The notes below the pieces were generated by a model that worked only from the letters and a program-made list of their open reading frames with translations, did no database searches and was not told the origin of the DNA. The position numbers were made by a program, and so were the translations under genes. Shown here piece by piece: positions 39,301 to 52,600 of a stretch of DNA of 64,000 bases (position 1 is the stretch's first letter; every line of letters starts with the position of its first letter). Source of the stretch: Synchiropus splendidus (lineage: Eukaryota; Chordata; Actinopteri; Syngnathiformes; Callionymidae); NCBI RefSeq assembly GCF_027744825.2, contig NC_071348.1:20555563-20619562 (forward strand). The letters are read 5' to 3'.

Positions 39301-41410
39301 ACAATGCAGAAAACACGTTTTCAGTCTGAGATAAGGTCGATTCCGGAAAGCCAAACATAAAAATGTTGATAACTTTGGAAAAACACTTCAGACAGCTTAG
39401 ATTTGATGTGCAACTGCTGGAAAGAGACTTTCTGCTATAGTGGAAGTTCAAATTTCATGTTCTGAAGCTTCCCTGCAAAGTTATGGCACATTGCAGAAAA
39501 CGCGTTTTCAGCCTGAGATAAGGTCGATTCAGGAACGCCAAACATAAAAATGTTGAAAACTTTGGAAAAACACTTCAGACAACTTAGATTTGATATGCAA
39601 CTACTAGAAATACCCTTTCTGCTATAGTGGGATGAGAAAATTTCATGTTCTGAAGTCTCCCTGCAAAGTTATGGCACAATGCAGAAAACGCGTTTTCAGC
39701 CTGAGATAAGGTGGGTTCCAGAACGCCAAACATAAAAATGTTGATAACTTTGGAAAAACACTTCAGACAGCTTAGATTTGATGCGCAACTACTAGAAAGA
39801 CCCTTTCTGCTGAAGTGGGAGGTGAAAATTTCATGTTCTAAAGCTTCCCTGCAAAGTTATGGCGCAATGCAGAAAACGCGTTTTAAGCGTGAGATAAGGC
39901 GAGTTCCGGAACGCCAAACATAAAAATGTTGATAACTTTGGAACAACTCATCAGACAGCTAAGATTTGATATGCAACTACTAGAAAGACCCTTTCTGCTA
40001 TAGTTGGAGGTGAAAATTTCATGTTCTAAAGCTTCATTGCGAAGTTATGGCACAATGCAGAAAACGCGTTTTCAGCCTGAGATAAGGTGGATACCAGAAC
40101 GCCAAACATAAAAATGTTGATAACTTTGGAAATACACTTCAGACAGCTTAGATTTGATGTGTAACTACTAGAAAGACCCTTTCTGCTATAGTGGGAGGTG
40201 AAAATTTCATGTTCTGAGGCTTTCCTGCAAAGTTATGGTAACTTGCGTAAAACGCGTTTTCAGCCTGAGACAAGGTTGTTTCTGGAACGCCAAACATAAA
40301 AATGGTGATAACTTTGGAAAAACACTTCAAACAGCTTAGATTTGACGTGCAACTACTAGAAAGACCCTTTCTGCTATAGTTGGAGGTGAAAATATCATGT
40401 TCTGAAGTTTCCCTGCAAAGTTATGGCACAATGCAGAAAACACGCTTCAGTCTGAGATAAGGTTGATTCCGGAACGCCAAACATAAGAATGTTGATAACT
40501 TTGGAAATACACTTCAGACAGCTTAGATTTGATTTGCAACTACTCGAAAGAACCTTTCTGATATAGTGGGAGGAGAAAATTTCATGTTCTGAAGTCTCCC
40601 TGCAAAGTTATGGCACAATGCAGAAAACCCGTTTTCAGCCCGAGATAAGGTGGGTTCCAGAACGCTAAACATAAAAATGTAGATAACTTTGGAAAAACAC
40701 TTCAGACAGCTTAGATTTGATGTGAAACTACTAGAAAGACCCTTTCTGCTATAGTGGGAGGTGAAAATATCATGTTCTGAAGCGTCCCTGCAAAGTTATG
40801 GCACAATGCATAAAACGCGTTTTCAGCCTGAGATGACGTTGATTTCAGAACGCCAAACATAAAAATGTTGATAACTCAGGAAAAACTCTACAGACAGCTT
40901 AGATTTGATGTGCAACTACTAGAAAGCCACTTTCTGCTATAGTGGGAGGTGAAAATTTCATGTTCTGAAGCTTTCCTGCAAAGTTATGGCAAATTGCGTA
41001 AAACGCGTTTTCAGCCTGAGATAAGTTGTTTCTGGAACGCCAAACATAAAAATGGTGTTAACTTTGGAAAAACACTTCAAACAGCTTAGATTTGATGTGC
41101 AACTACTAGAAAGACCCTTTCTGCTACAGTGGGAGGTGAAAATTTCATGTTCTGAAGCATCCCTGCAAAGTTATGCCACAATGCAGGAAAAGCGTTTTCA
41201 GCCTGAGATAAGGTCGATTCCGGAACGCCAAACATAAAAATATTGATAACTTTGGAAAAACACTTGAGACAGCTTAGATTTGATGTGCAACTACTAGAAA
41301 GACCCTTTCTGCTATAGTGGGAGTTGAAAATTTCGTGTTCTGAAGCCTTCCTGCAAAGTTATGGCACAATGCGTAAAACGCGTTTTCAGCCTGAGATAAG
41401 GTTGATTCCG

Positions 41411-41501
41411 GAACGCCAAACATAAGAATGTTGAGAACTTTGGAAAAACACTTCAGACAGCTTAGATTTTATGTGCAAGTACGAGAAAGAGGTGGGTTCC
41501 A
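41411..41501. repeat. Truncated monomer, 91 bp (second copy)
   Basis: It has the same 97-bp deletion and the same flanking bases as 13901-13991, at the 27,510-bp offset. It shows that the deletion predates the large duplication. Confidence 0.9.
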
Positions 41502-44500
41502 GAACGGCAAACATAAAAATGTTGATAACTTTGGAAAAACATTTCAGACAGCTTAGATTTGATGTGCAACTACTAAAGAAACCCTTTCTGCCATTGTGGG
41601 AGGTGAAAATTTCATGTTCTGAAGCTTCACGGCAAAGTTATGGTACAATGCGTAAAACTCGTTTTCAGCCTGTGATAAGGTCGATTGAGGAACGTCAAAC
41701 ATAAAAAAGTTGATAACTTTTGAAATACACTTCAGACCGCTTAGATTTGATGTGCAACTACTAGAAAGACCCTTTCTGCTATAGTGGGAGGTGAACATTT
41801 CATGTTCTGAAGCTTCCCTGCAAAGTTATGGCCCAATGCAGAAAACACGTTTTCAGCCTGAGATAAGTTCGATTCCGGAACGCCAAACATAAAAATGTTG
41901 ATAACTTTGGAAAAACACTTCAGACAGCTTAGATTTGATGTGCAACTACTAGAAAGACCTTTTCTGCTATAGCGCAATTTTAAAATTTCATGTTCTGAAG
42001 CTTCCTTGCAAAGTTATGGCACAATGCAGAAAACGCGTTTTCAGCCTGAGATAAAGTCGATTCCTGTACGCTAAACATAAAAAGGTTGATAACTTTGGAA
42101 AAACACTTCAGACTGCTTAGATTTGATGTGCAACTACTAGAAAGACCCTTTCTGATATAGTGGGTGGTGAAAATTCGATGTTCTGAAGCTTCCCTCCAAA
42201 GTTATGGCACAATGCGTAAAACGCGTTTTCAGTCTGAGATATGGTCGATTCCGGAACGCCAAACATAAAAATGTTGATAACTTTGGAAAAAACACTTCAG
42301 ACGGCTTAGATTATATGTGCAACTACTAGAAAGACCCTTTCTGCAATAGTGGGAGGTTAAAATTTCATATTCTGAAGTTTCCTGCAAAGTTATGGCACAA
42401 TGCAGAAAACGCGTTTTCAGCCTGAGAGAAGGTGGGTTCCGGAACGCCAAACATAGAAATGTTGATAACTTTAGAAAAACTCTTCAGAGAGCTTAGATTT
42501 GATGTGCAACTACTAGAAAAACCCTTTCTGCTATAGTGGGATGTGAAAATTTCATGTTCTGAAGCTTCCCTGCAAAGTTATGGCACAATGCAGAAAATAC
42601 GTTTTCAGCCTGAGATAAGGTCGATTCCGGAAGCCAAACATAAAAGTGTTGATAACTTTGGAAAAACTCTTCAGACAGCTTAGATTTGATGTGCAACTAC
42701 TAGACTACTTTCTACTATAGTGGGAGCTGAAAATTTCATGTTCTGAAGCTTCCCTGCAAAGTTATGGCACAATGCAAAAAACACGTTTTCAGACTGAGAT
42801 AAGGTGGGTTCCAGAACGCCAAACATAAACATGTTCATAATTCTGGAAAAACACTTCAGACAGCTTAGATTTGATGTGCAACTACTAGAAAGACCATTTC
42901 TGATATAGTGGGTGGTGAATATTCGATGATCTGAAGCTTCCCACCAAAGTTATGGCACAATGCGTAAAACGCATTTTCAGCCTGAGATAAGGTCGATTCC
43001 GGAACGCCAAACATAAAAATGTTGATAACTTTGGGAAAACACTTCAGACAGCTTAGATTTTTTGTGCAACTACTAGAAAGACCGTTTCTGCTATAGTGGG
43101 AGGTGAAAATTCGATGTTCTGAAGCATCCCTGCAAAGTTATGGCACCATGTGTAAAACGCGTATTCAGCCTGAGATAAGGTCGATTCCGGAACGCAAAAC
43201 ATAAACATGTTCATAATTCTGGAAAAACACTTCAGACAGCTTAGATTTGATGTGCAACTACTAGAAAGACCATTTCTGCCATTGTGGGAGGTGAAAATTC
43301 GATGTTCTGAAGATTCCCTGCAAAGTTATGCCACAATGCAGGAAACGCGTTTTCAGCCTGAGATACGGTCGATTCCGGAACGCCAAATATAAAAATATTG
43401 ATAACTTTGGAAAAACTCTTTAGACAGCTTAGATTTGATTTGCAACTACTAGAAAGACCCTTTCTGCTATAGTGGAAGGTGAACATTTCATGTTCTGAAA
43501 ATTCCCTGCAAAGTTATGGCAAAATGAAGAAAACGCGTATTCAGCCCGAGATAAGATCGATTCCGGAACGCCAAACATAAAAATGTTGATAACTTTTGAA
43601 AAACACTTCAGACAGCTTAGATTTGATGTGCAACTACTAGAAAGACCCGTTCTGCTATAGTGGGAGGTTAAAATTTCATGTTCTGAAGCTTCGCTGCAAA
43701 GTTATGGCACAATGCAGAAAATGCGTTTTCTGCCTGACAAAAGGTGGGTTCCGGAACGCCAAACATAAAAATGTTGATAACTTTGGAAAAATACTTCAGA
43801 CAGCTTAGATTTGATGTGCAACTACTAGAAAGACCCATTTTGCTATAGTGGGAGGTTAAAATTTCATGTTCTGAAGCTTCCCTGCAAAGTTGTCGCTCAA
43901 TGCAGAAAACGCATTTTCAGCCTGACAAAAGGTGGGTTCCGGAACGCCAAGCATCAAAATGTTGATAACTTTGGAAAAACACTTCAGACAGCTTAGATTT
44001 GATGTGCAACTACTAGAAAGACCCTTTCTGCCATTGTGGGAGGTGAAAATTCGATGTTCTGAAGCTTCCCTGCAAAGTTATGGCACCATGCGTAAAACGC
44101 GTTTTCAGCCTGAGATAAGGTCGATTCCGGAACGCCAAACATAAAAGTGTTGATAACTTTGAAAAGACACTTCAGACAGCTTAGATTTGATGTGCAACTA
44201 CTAGAAATACCCTTTCTACTACAGCGGGAGGTTGAAAATTTCATGTTCTGAGGTTTCCCTGCAAAGTTACGGCACAATGCAGAAAACACATTTTCAGACT
44301 GAGATAAGGTGGGTTCCAGAACGCCAAACATTAAAATGTTGATAACTTTGGAAAAACACTTCAGACAGCTTAGATTTGATGTCCAACTACTAGAAAGACC
44401 TTTTCTGCTATAGCGCAAGTTTAAAATTTCATGTTCTGAAGCTTCCCTGCAAAGTTATGGCACAATGCAGAAAACACGTCTTCAGCCTGAGATAAGGTCG

Positions 44501-44513
44501 ATTCCGGAACGCC

Positions 44514-45660
44514 AAATATAAAAATATTGATAACTTTGGAAAAACTCTTTAGACAGCTTAGATTTGATTTGCAACTACTAGAAAGACCCTTTCTGCTATA
44601 GTGGAAGGTGAAAATTTCATGTTCTGAAAATTCCCTGCAAAGTTATGGCAAAATGAAGAAAACGCGTATTCAGCCCGAGATAAGATCGATTCCGGAACGC
44701 CAAACATAAAAATGTTGATAACTTTTGAAAAACACTTCAGACAGCTTAGATTTGATGTGCAACTAGTAGAAAGACCCGTTCTGCTATAGAGAGAGGTTAA
44801 AATTTCATGTTCTGAAGCTTCGCTGCAAAGTTATGGCACAATGCAGAAAATGCGTTTTCTGCCTGACAAAAGGTGGGTTCCGGAACGCCAAACATAAAAA
44901 TGTTGATAACTTTGGAAAAACACTACAGACAGCTGAGATTTGATGTGCAACTACTAGAAAGGCCCGTTCTGCTATAGTGGGAGGTGAACATTTCATGTTC
45001 TGAAAATTCCCTGCAAAGTTATGGCAAAATGAAGAAAACGCGTATTCAGCCCGAGATAAGATCGATTCCGGAACGCCAAACATAAAAATGTTGATAACTT
45101 TTGAAAAACACTTCAGACAGCTTAGATTTGATGTGCAACTACTAGAAAGACCCGTTCTGCTATAGTGGGAGGTTAAAATTTCATGTTCTGAAGCTTCGCT
45201 GCAAAGTTATGGCACAATGCAGAAAATGCGTTTTCTGCCTGACAAAAGGTGGGTTCCGGAACGCCAAACATAAAAATGTTGATAACTTTGGAAAAACACT
45301 TCAGAAAGCTTAGATTTGATGTGCAACTACTAGAAAGACCCGTTCTGCTATAGTGGGAGGTTAAAATTTCATGTTCTGAAGCTTCCCTGCAAAGTTGTCG
45401 CTCAATGCAGAAAACGCATTTTCAGCCTGACAAAAGGTGGGTTCCGGAACGCCAAGCATCAAAATGTTGATAACTTTGGAAAAACACTTCAGACAGCTTA
45501 GATTTGATGTGCAACTACTAGAAAGACCCTTTCTGCCATTGTGGGAGGTGAAAATTCGATGTTCTGAAGCTTCCCTGCAAAGTTATGGCACCATGCGTAA
45601 AACGCGTTTTCAGCCTGAGATAAGGTCGATTCAGGAACACCAAACATAAAAATGTTGAAA
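44514..45660. repeat. Local two- and six-monomer amplification
   Basis: The marker TGAAAATTCCCTGCAAAG followed by GGCAAAATGAAG occurs at 43496, 44625 and 45001, with spacings of 1,129 and 376 bp. The companion AAAATGCGTTTTCTGCC occurs near 43719, 44848 and 45224. The monomer at 43932-44144 recurs at 45437-45649 (offset 1,505). Small multimers from the end of block L were therefore re-amplified in tandem beyond its edge. Confidence 0.82.
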
Positions 45661-48600
45661 ACTTTCGAAAAACACTTCAGACAGCTTAGATTTGATGTGC
45701 AACTACGAGAAAGACCCTTTCTGCTATAGTGGGAGGTGAAAATTTCATGTTCTGAAGCTTCGCTGCAAAGTTCTGGCACAATGCGTAAAACTCGTTTACA
45801 GCCTGAGATGTGGTTGATTTCAGAACGGCAAACATAAAAATGTTGCTAAGTTTGGAAAAACACTTCAGACAGCTTAGCTTTGATGTGCAACTACTAGAAA
45901 GACCCGTTCTGCTATAGTGGGAGGTTAAAATTTCATGTTCTGAAGCTTCCCTGCAAAGTTGTGGTACAATGCAGAAAACGCATTTTCTGCCTGACAAAAG
46001 GTGGGTTCCGGAACGCCAAATATAAAAATGTTGATAACTTTGGAAAAACACTTCAGACAGCTTAGATTTGATGTGCAACTACTAGAGAGACCCTTTATGC
46101 TATAGTGGGAGGAGAAAATTTCATGTTCTGAATATTCCCTGCAAAGTTATGGCACAATGCAGAAAACGCGTTTTCAGCCTGAGATAAGGTTGATTCCGGA
46201 ACGCCAAACATAAAAATGTTGATAACTTTGGAAAAACACTTCAAACAGCTTAGATTTGATGTGCAACTACTAGAAAGACCCTTTCTGCTATAGTGGGAGG
46301 TGAAAATTTCATGTTATGCAGCTTTCCTGCAAAGTTATGGCACAATGCGTAAAACTCGTTTTCAGCCTGAGATGTGGTTGATTTCAGAACGGCAAACATA
46401 AAAATGTTGCTAACTTTGGAAAAACACTTCAGACAGCTTAGATTTGATGTGAGACTACTAGAAAGACCCTTTCTGCTATAGTGGGATATGAAAATTTCAT
46501 GTTCTGAAGCTTGCCTGCAAAGTTATGGCACAATGCAGAAAACGCGTTTTCGGCCTGAGATAAGGTCGATTCAGGAACACCAAACATAAAAATGTAGAAC
46601 ACTTTCGAAAAACACTTCAGACAGCTTAGATTTGATGTGCAACTACGAGAAAGACCCTTTCTGCTATAGTGGGAGTTGAAAATATCATGTTCTGAAGCTT
46701 CCCTGCAAAGTTATGGCACAATGCGTAAAACGCGTTTTCAGCCAGAGATGAGGTTGATTTCAGAACCCCAAACATAAAAATGTTGATAACTCAGGAAAAA
46801 CTCTACAGACAGCTTAGATTTGATGTGCAACTACTAGAAAGACCCATTCTGCTATAGTGGGAGGTGAAAATTTCATGTTCTGAAGCTTCCCTGCAAAGTT
46901 ATGGCACAATGCGTAAAACGCGTTTTCAGCCTGAGATAAGGTCGATTCCGGAACGCCAAACGTAAAAATGTTGATAACTTTGGAAAAACACTTCAGACAG
47001 CTTAGATTTGATGTGCAACTACTAGAAAGACCCTTTCTGCTATAGTGGGATATGAAAATTTCATGTTCTGAAGCTTCCCTGTAAAGTTATGGCAAAATGC
47101 GTAAATCGTGTTTTCAGCCTGAGATAAGGTCGATTCCGGAACGCCAAACATAAAAGTGTTGATAACTTTGGAAAAACACTTCAGACAGCTTCGATTTGAT
47201 GTGCACCTACTAGAAAGACCCTTTCTGCTATAGTGGGAGGTGAAATTTTCATGTTCTGGAGCTTACCTACAAAGTTTTGGCACAATGCAGAAAACGCGTT
47301 TTCAGCCTGAGATAAGGTGGGTTCCAGAACGCCAAACATAAAAATGTTGATAACTTTGGAAAAACACTTCAGACAGCTTAGATTTGATGTGCAACTACTA
47401 GAAAGACCCGTTCTGCTATAGTGGGATGTTAAAATTTCATGTTCTGAAGTCTCCCTGCAAAGTTATGGCACTATCCAGAAAACGCGTTTTTAGCCTGAGA
47501 TAAGGTCGATTCCGGAACGCCAAACGTAAAAATGTTGATAACTTTGGAAAAACAATTTCGACAGCTTAGATTTGATGTACAACTACTAGAAAGACCCTTT
47601 CTGCTATAGTGGGAAGTTAAAATTTCATGTTCTGAAGCTTCCATGCAAAGTTATAGCAAAATGCGTAAAACGCGTTTTCAGCCTGAGATGAGGTTGATTT
47701 CAGAACGCCAAACATAAAAGTGTTGCTAACTTTGGAAAACACTTCAGACAGCTTCGATTTGATGTGCACCTACTAGAAAGACCCTTTCTGCTATAGTGGG
47801 AGGTGAAATTTTCATGTTCTGAAGCTTCCCTGCAAAGTTATGGCACAATGCAGAAAACTCGTGTTCAGCCTGAGATAAGGTTGATTCCGGAACGCCAAAC
47901 ATAAGAATGTTAATAACTTTCGAAAAACACTTCAGACAGCTTAGATTTGATGTGCAAGTACTAGAAAGACCCTTTCTGGTATAGTGGGAGGTGAAAATTT
48001 CATGTTCTGAAGCTTGCCTGCAAAGTTATGGCTCAATGCAGAAAACATGTTTTCAGCCTGAGATATGGTTGATTCCGGAACGCCAATCATAAGAATGTTG
48101 ATAACTTTGGAAAAACACTTCAGACAGCTTAGATTTGATGTGCAACAACGAGAAAGACCCATTCTGCTATATTGGGAGGTGAAAATTTCATGTTCTGAAG
48201 CTTCCCTGCCAAGTTATGGCACAATGCGTAAAATGCGTTTTCAGCCTGAGATAAGGCCAATTTCGGAACGCCAAACATAAAAATGTTGATAACTTTGGAA
48301 AAACACTTCAAACAGCTTAGATTTGATGTGCAACTACTAGAAAGACGCTTTCTGCTATAGTGGGATTTGAAAATTTCATGTTCAGAAGCTTCCCTGCAAA
48401 GATATTGCAGAATGCGTAAATCGCGTTTTCAGCCTGAGATAAGGTCCATTCCGGAACGCCAAACATAAAAATGTGGATAACTTTGGAAAAACACTTCAAA
48501 AAGCTTAGATTTGATGTGCAACTACTAGAAAGACCCTTTCTGCTATAGTGGGAGGTGAAATTTTCATATTCTGCAGCTTTCCTGCAAAGTTATGGCACAA

Positions 48601-49380
48601 TGCAGAAAACGCGTTTTCAGCCTGAGATAAGGTTGATTCCGGAACACCAAACATAAAAATGTTGATAACTTTGGAAAAACACTTCAAACAGCTTAGATTT
48701 TATGTGCAACTACTCGAAAGACCCTTTCTGCTATCGTGGGAGGTGAAAATTTCATGTTCTGAAGCTTCCCTGCAAAGTTATGGCACAATGCAGAAAACGC
48801 GTTTTCAGCCTGAGATAAGGTCGATTCCGGAACACCAAACATAAAAATGTTGATAACTTTCGAAAAACACTTCAAACAGCTTAGATTTGATGTGCAACTA
48901 CTAGAAAGACCCTTTCTGCTATAGTGGGAGGTGAAAATTTCATGTTCTGAAGTTTCCCTGCAAAGTTATGGCACAATGCAGAAAATGCATTTTCAATAAG
49001 GTGCGATCCGGAACAACAAAAAAATGTTGATAACTTTCGAAAAGCACTTCAGACAGCTTAGATTTGTTGTGCAACTACTAGAAAGACCCTTTCTGCTATA
49101 GTGGGAGGTGAAAATTTCATATTCTGCAGCTTTCCTGCAAAGTGATGACACCATGCAGAAAACGCGTTTTCAGCCTGAGATAAGGTTGATTCCGCAACGC
49201 CAAACATAAGAATGTTGATAACTTTGGAAAAACACTTCAGACTGCTTAGATTTGATGTGCAACTGCTGGAAAGACCCTTTCTGCTATAGTGGGAGGTGAA
49301 AATTTCATGTTCTGAAGCTTCCCTGCAAATTTATGGCACAATGCAGAAAACGCGTTTTCAGCCTGAGATAAGGTCGATTC
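45661..49380. repeat. Diverged satellite monomers without clear higher order
   Basis: About 20 full monomers with mixed linker alleles occur here. Noted variants include GATGTGGTTGATTTCAG near 45808 and 46374, TTTCGGCCTGAG near 46549, TCAGGAAAAACTCTACAG near 46791, and the 7-base-deletion type at 48990. 48129-48875 holds four successive near-consensus monomers. No gene or foreign sequence was seen. Confidence 0.85.
48990..49011. repeat. Seven-base-deletion monomer variant (3 of 5)
   Basis: The same TTTTCAATAAGGTGCGATCC motif is followed here by GGAACAACAAAAAAATG, a further local rearrangement of the GGAACGCC segment. The next monomer again has GATTTGTTGTGC and CATATTCTGCAG, as after 5799. 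Confidence 0.85.
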
Positions 49381-50460
49381 CGGAACGCCAAACATAAAAA
49401 TGTTGATAACTCAGGAAAAACTCTACAGACAGCTTAGATTTGATGTGCAACTACTAGAAATACCCTTTCTGCTGAAGTGGGAGGTGAAAATTTCATGTTC
49501 TAAAGCTTCCCTGCAAAGTTATGGCACAATGCAGAAAACGCGTTTTAAGCATGAGATAAGGTGAGTTCCGGAACGCCAAACATAAAAATGTACATAACTT
49601 TGGAACAACTCATCAGACAGCTAAGATTTGATGTGCAACTACTGGAAAGACCCTTTCTGCTTTAGTGGGAGGTGAAAATTTCATGTTCTGAAGCTTCCCT
49701 GCAAAGCTAATGCACAATGCAGAAAACGCGTTTTCGGCCTGAGATAAGGTCGATTCAGGAACACCAAACATAAAAATGTTGAAAACTTTCGAAAAACACT
49801 TCAGACAGCTTAGATTTGATGTGCAACTACGAGAACGACCCTTTCTGCTATAGTGGGAGGTGAAAATATCATGTTCTGAGGCTTTCCTGCAAAGTTATTG
49901 CACAATGCAGAAAACGCGTTTTCAGCCTGAGATAAGGTCGATTCCGGAACGCCAAACATAAAAATGTTGATAACTCAGGAAAAACTCTACAGACAGCTTA
50001 GATTTGATGTGCAACTACTAGAAATACCCTTTCTGCTGAAGTGGGAGGTGAAAATTTCATGTTCTAAAGCTTCCCTGCAAAGTTATGGCACAATGCAGAA
50101 AACGCGTTTTAAGCGTGAGATAAGGTGAGTTCCGGAACGCCAAACATAAAAATGTACATAACTTTGGAACAACTCATCAGACAGCTAAGATTTGATGTGC
50201 AACTACTGGAAAGACCCTTTCTGCTTTAGTGGGAGGTGAAAATTTCATGTTCTGAAGCTTCCCTGCAAAGCTAATGCACAATGCAGAAAACGCGTTTTCG
50301 GCCTGAGATAAGGTCGATTCAGGAACACCAAACATAAAAATGTTGAAAACTTTCGAAAAACACTTCAGACAGCTTAGATTTGATGTGCAACTACGAGAAC
50401 GACCCTTTCTGCTATAGTGGGAGGTGAAAATGTCATGTTCTGAGGCTTTCCTGCAAAGTT
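49381..50460. repeat. Three-monomer higher-order repeat, 564 bp, two copies
   Basis: GCTGAAGTGG occurs at 49471 and 50035, exactly 3 x 188 apart. The three monomers are marked by TCAGGAAAAACTCTACAG, by TGTACATAACTTTGGAACAA, and by AATGTTGAAAACTTTCG. Both copies keep odd bases such as GCTAATGCACAATGC and TTTTCGGCC. A third, partial copy lies at about 51280-51600. Confidence 0.88.
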
Positions 50461-52600
50461 ATGGCAAATTGCGTAAAACGCGTTTTCAGCTTGAGATTAG
50501 GTTGATTCCGGAACGCCAAACATAAGAATGTTGATAACTTTGGAAAAACACTTCAGACAACTTAGATTTGATGTGCAACTACTAGAAATACCCTTTCTGG
50601 TATAGTGGGAGGAGAAAATTTCATGTTCTGAAGTCTCCCTGCAAAGTTATGGCACAATGCAGAAAACGCGTTTTCAGCCTGAGATAAGGTGGGTTCCAGA
50701 ACGCCAAACATAAAAATGTTGATAACTTTGGAAAAACACTTCAGACAGCTTAGATTTGATGTGCAACTACTAGAAAGACCCTTTCTGCTATAGTGGGAGG
50801 TGAAAATTTCATGTTCTGAGGCTTTCCTGCAAAGTTTTGGCACAATGCAGAAAACGCGTTTTCATCCTGAGATAAGGTCGATTCCGGAACGCCAAACATA
50901 AAAATGTTGATAACTTTGGAAAAACACTTCAGACAGCTTAGATTTGTTGTGCAACTACTAGAAATACCCTTTCTGCTCTAGTGGGAGGTGAAAATTTCAT
51001 GTTCTAAAGCTTTCCTGCAAAGTTATGACACAATGCAGAAAACACGTTTTCTGCCTGAGATGAGGTCGATTCCGGACATCAAACATATAAATTTTGATAA
51101 CTCAGGAAAAACTCTACAAACAGCTTAGATTTGATGTGCAACTACTAGATATACCCTTTCTGCTCTAGTGGGAGGTGAAAATTTCATGTTCTAAAGCTTC
51201 CCTGCAAATTTATGGCACAATGCAGAAAATACGTTTTCTGCCTGAGATAAGGTCGATTCCGGAACGCCAAACATAAAAATGTACATAACTTTGGAACAAC
51301 TCATCAGACAGCTAAGATTTGATGTGCAACTACTGGAAAGACCCTTTCTGCTTTAGTGGGAGGTGAAAATTTCATGTTCTGAAGCTTCTCTGCAAAGCTA
51401 ATGCACAATGCAGAAAACGCGTTTTCGGCCTGAGATAAGGTCGATTCAGGAACACCAAACATAATTGTGTTGAAAACTTTCGAAAAACACTTCAGACAGC
51501 TTAGATTTGATGTGCAACTACGAGAACGACCCTTTCTGCTATAGTAGAAGGTGAAAATATCATGTTCTGAGGCTTTCCTGCAAAGTTATGGCAAATTGCG
51601 TAAAACGCGTTTTCAGCTTGAGATTAGGTTGATTGCGGAACGCCAAACATAAGAATGTTGATAACTTTGGAAAAACACTTCAGACAACTTAGATTTGATG
51701 TGCAACTACTAGAAATACCCTTTCTGATATAGTGGGAGGAGAAAATTTCATGTTCTGAAGTCTCCCAGCAAAGTTATGCCACAATGCAGAAAACGCGTTT
51801 TCAGCCTGAGATAAGGTGGGTTCCAGAACGCCAAACATAAAAATGTTGATAACTTTGGAAAAACACTTCAGACAGCTTAGATTTGATGTGCAACTACTAG
51901 AAAGACCCGTTCTGCTATAGTTGGAGGTGAAAATTTCATGTTCTAAACATTCATTGCAAAGTTATGGCACAATGCAGAAAACGCGTTTTCAGCATGAGAT
52001 AAGGTGGATACCAGAACGCCAAACGTAAAAATGTCGATAACTTTGGAAAAACACTTCAGACAGCTTAGATTTGATGTGCAACTACTAGAAAGACCCTTTC
52101 TGCTATAGTGGGAGGTGAAAATTTCATGTTCTGAGGCTTTCCTGCAAAGTTTTGGCACAATGCAGAAAACGCGTTTTCATCCTGAGATAAGGTCGATTCC
52201 GGAACGCCAAACATAAAAATGTTGATAACTTTGGAAAAACACTTCAGACAGCTTAGATTTGTTGTGCAACTACTAGAAATACCCTTTCTGCTCTAATGGG
52301 AGGTGAAAATTTCATGTTCTAAAGCTTTCCTGCAAAGTTATGACACAATGCAGAAAACACGTTTTCTGCCTGAGATGAGGTCGATTCCGGAACGCCAAAC
52401 ATAAAAATTTTGATAACTCAGGAAAAACTCTACAGACAGCTTAGATTTGATGTGCAACTACTAGATATACCCTTTCTGCTCTAGTGGGAGGTGAAAATTT
52501 CATGTTCTAAAGCTTCCCTGCAAATTTATGGCACAATGCAGAAAATACATTTTCTGCCTGAGATAAGGTCGATTCCGGAACGCCAAACATAAAAATGTTG
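50461..52600. repeat. Six- to seven-monomer repeats overlapping the three-monomer unit
   Basis: The monomer beginning ATAAGAATGTTGATAAC with CAGACAACTTAG recurs at 50521 and 51648 (offset 1,127, six monomers less one base, from CCGGACATCAAACATAT near 51074). GTTCTAAAGCTTTCCTGC recurs at 51001 and 52316 (offset 1,315, seven monomers less one base). The two offsets together show overlapping unequal exchanges. Confidence 0.82.

Larger units (their letters stand above)
26210..44513. repeat. Large duplicated block, copy 2
   Basis: This is the second copy of 1-17007. It is longer by 1,301 bp because of an extra piece of H15 at 28484-29784. Identity with copy 1 stops at about 44514, where copy 2 reads CCAAATATAAAAATATTG and copy 1 at 17004 reads CCAAACATAAAAATGTTG. 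After that point copy 2 repeats sequence from about 1.13 kb upstream, while copy 1 runs into block P. The very low divergence implies recent duplication or ongoing homogenisation. Confidence 0.9.
32174..44513. repeat. Block L, copy 2
   Basis: This is the near-identical partner of 4664-17007, including all the odd monomers and small indels noted there. The one difference I found inside the block by eye is at 43423 (TTTAGACAG against TTTATACAG at 15913). No gene or insertion lies inside. Confidence 0.9.
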
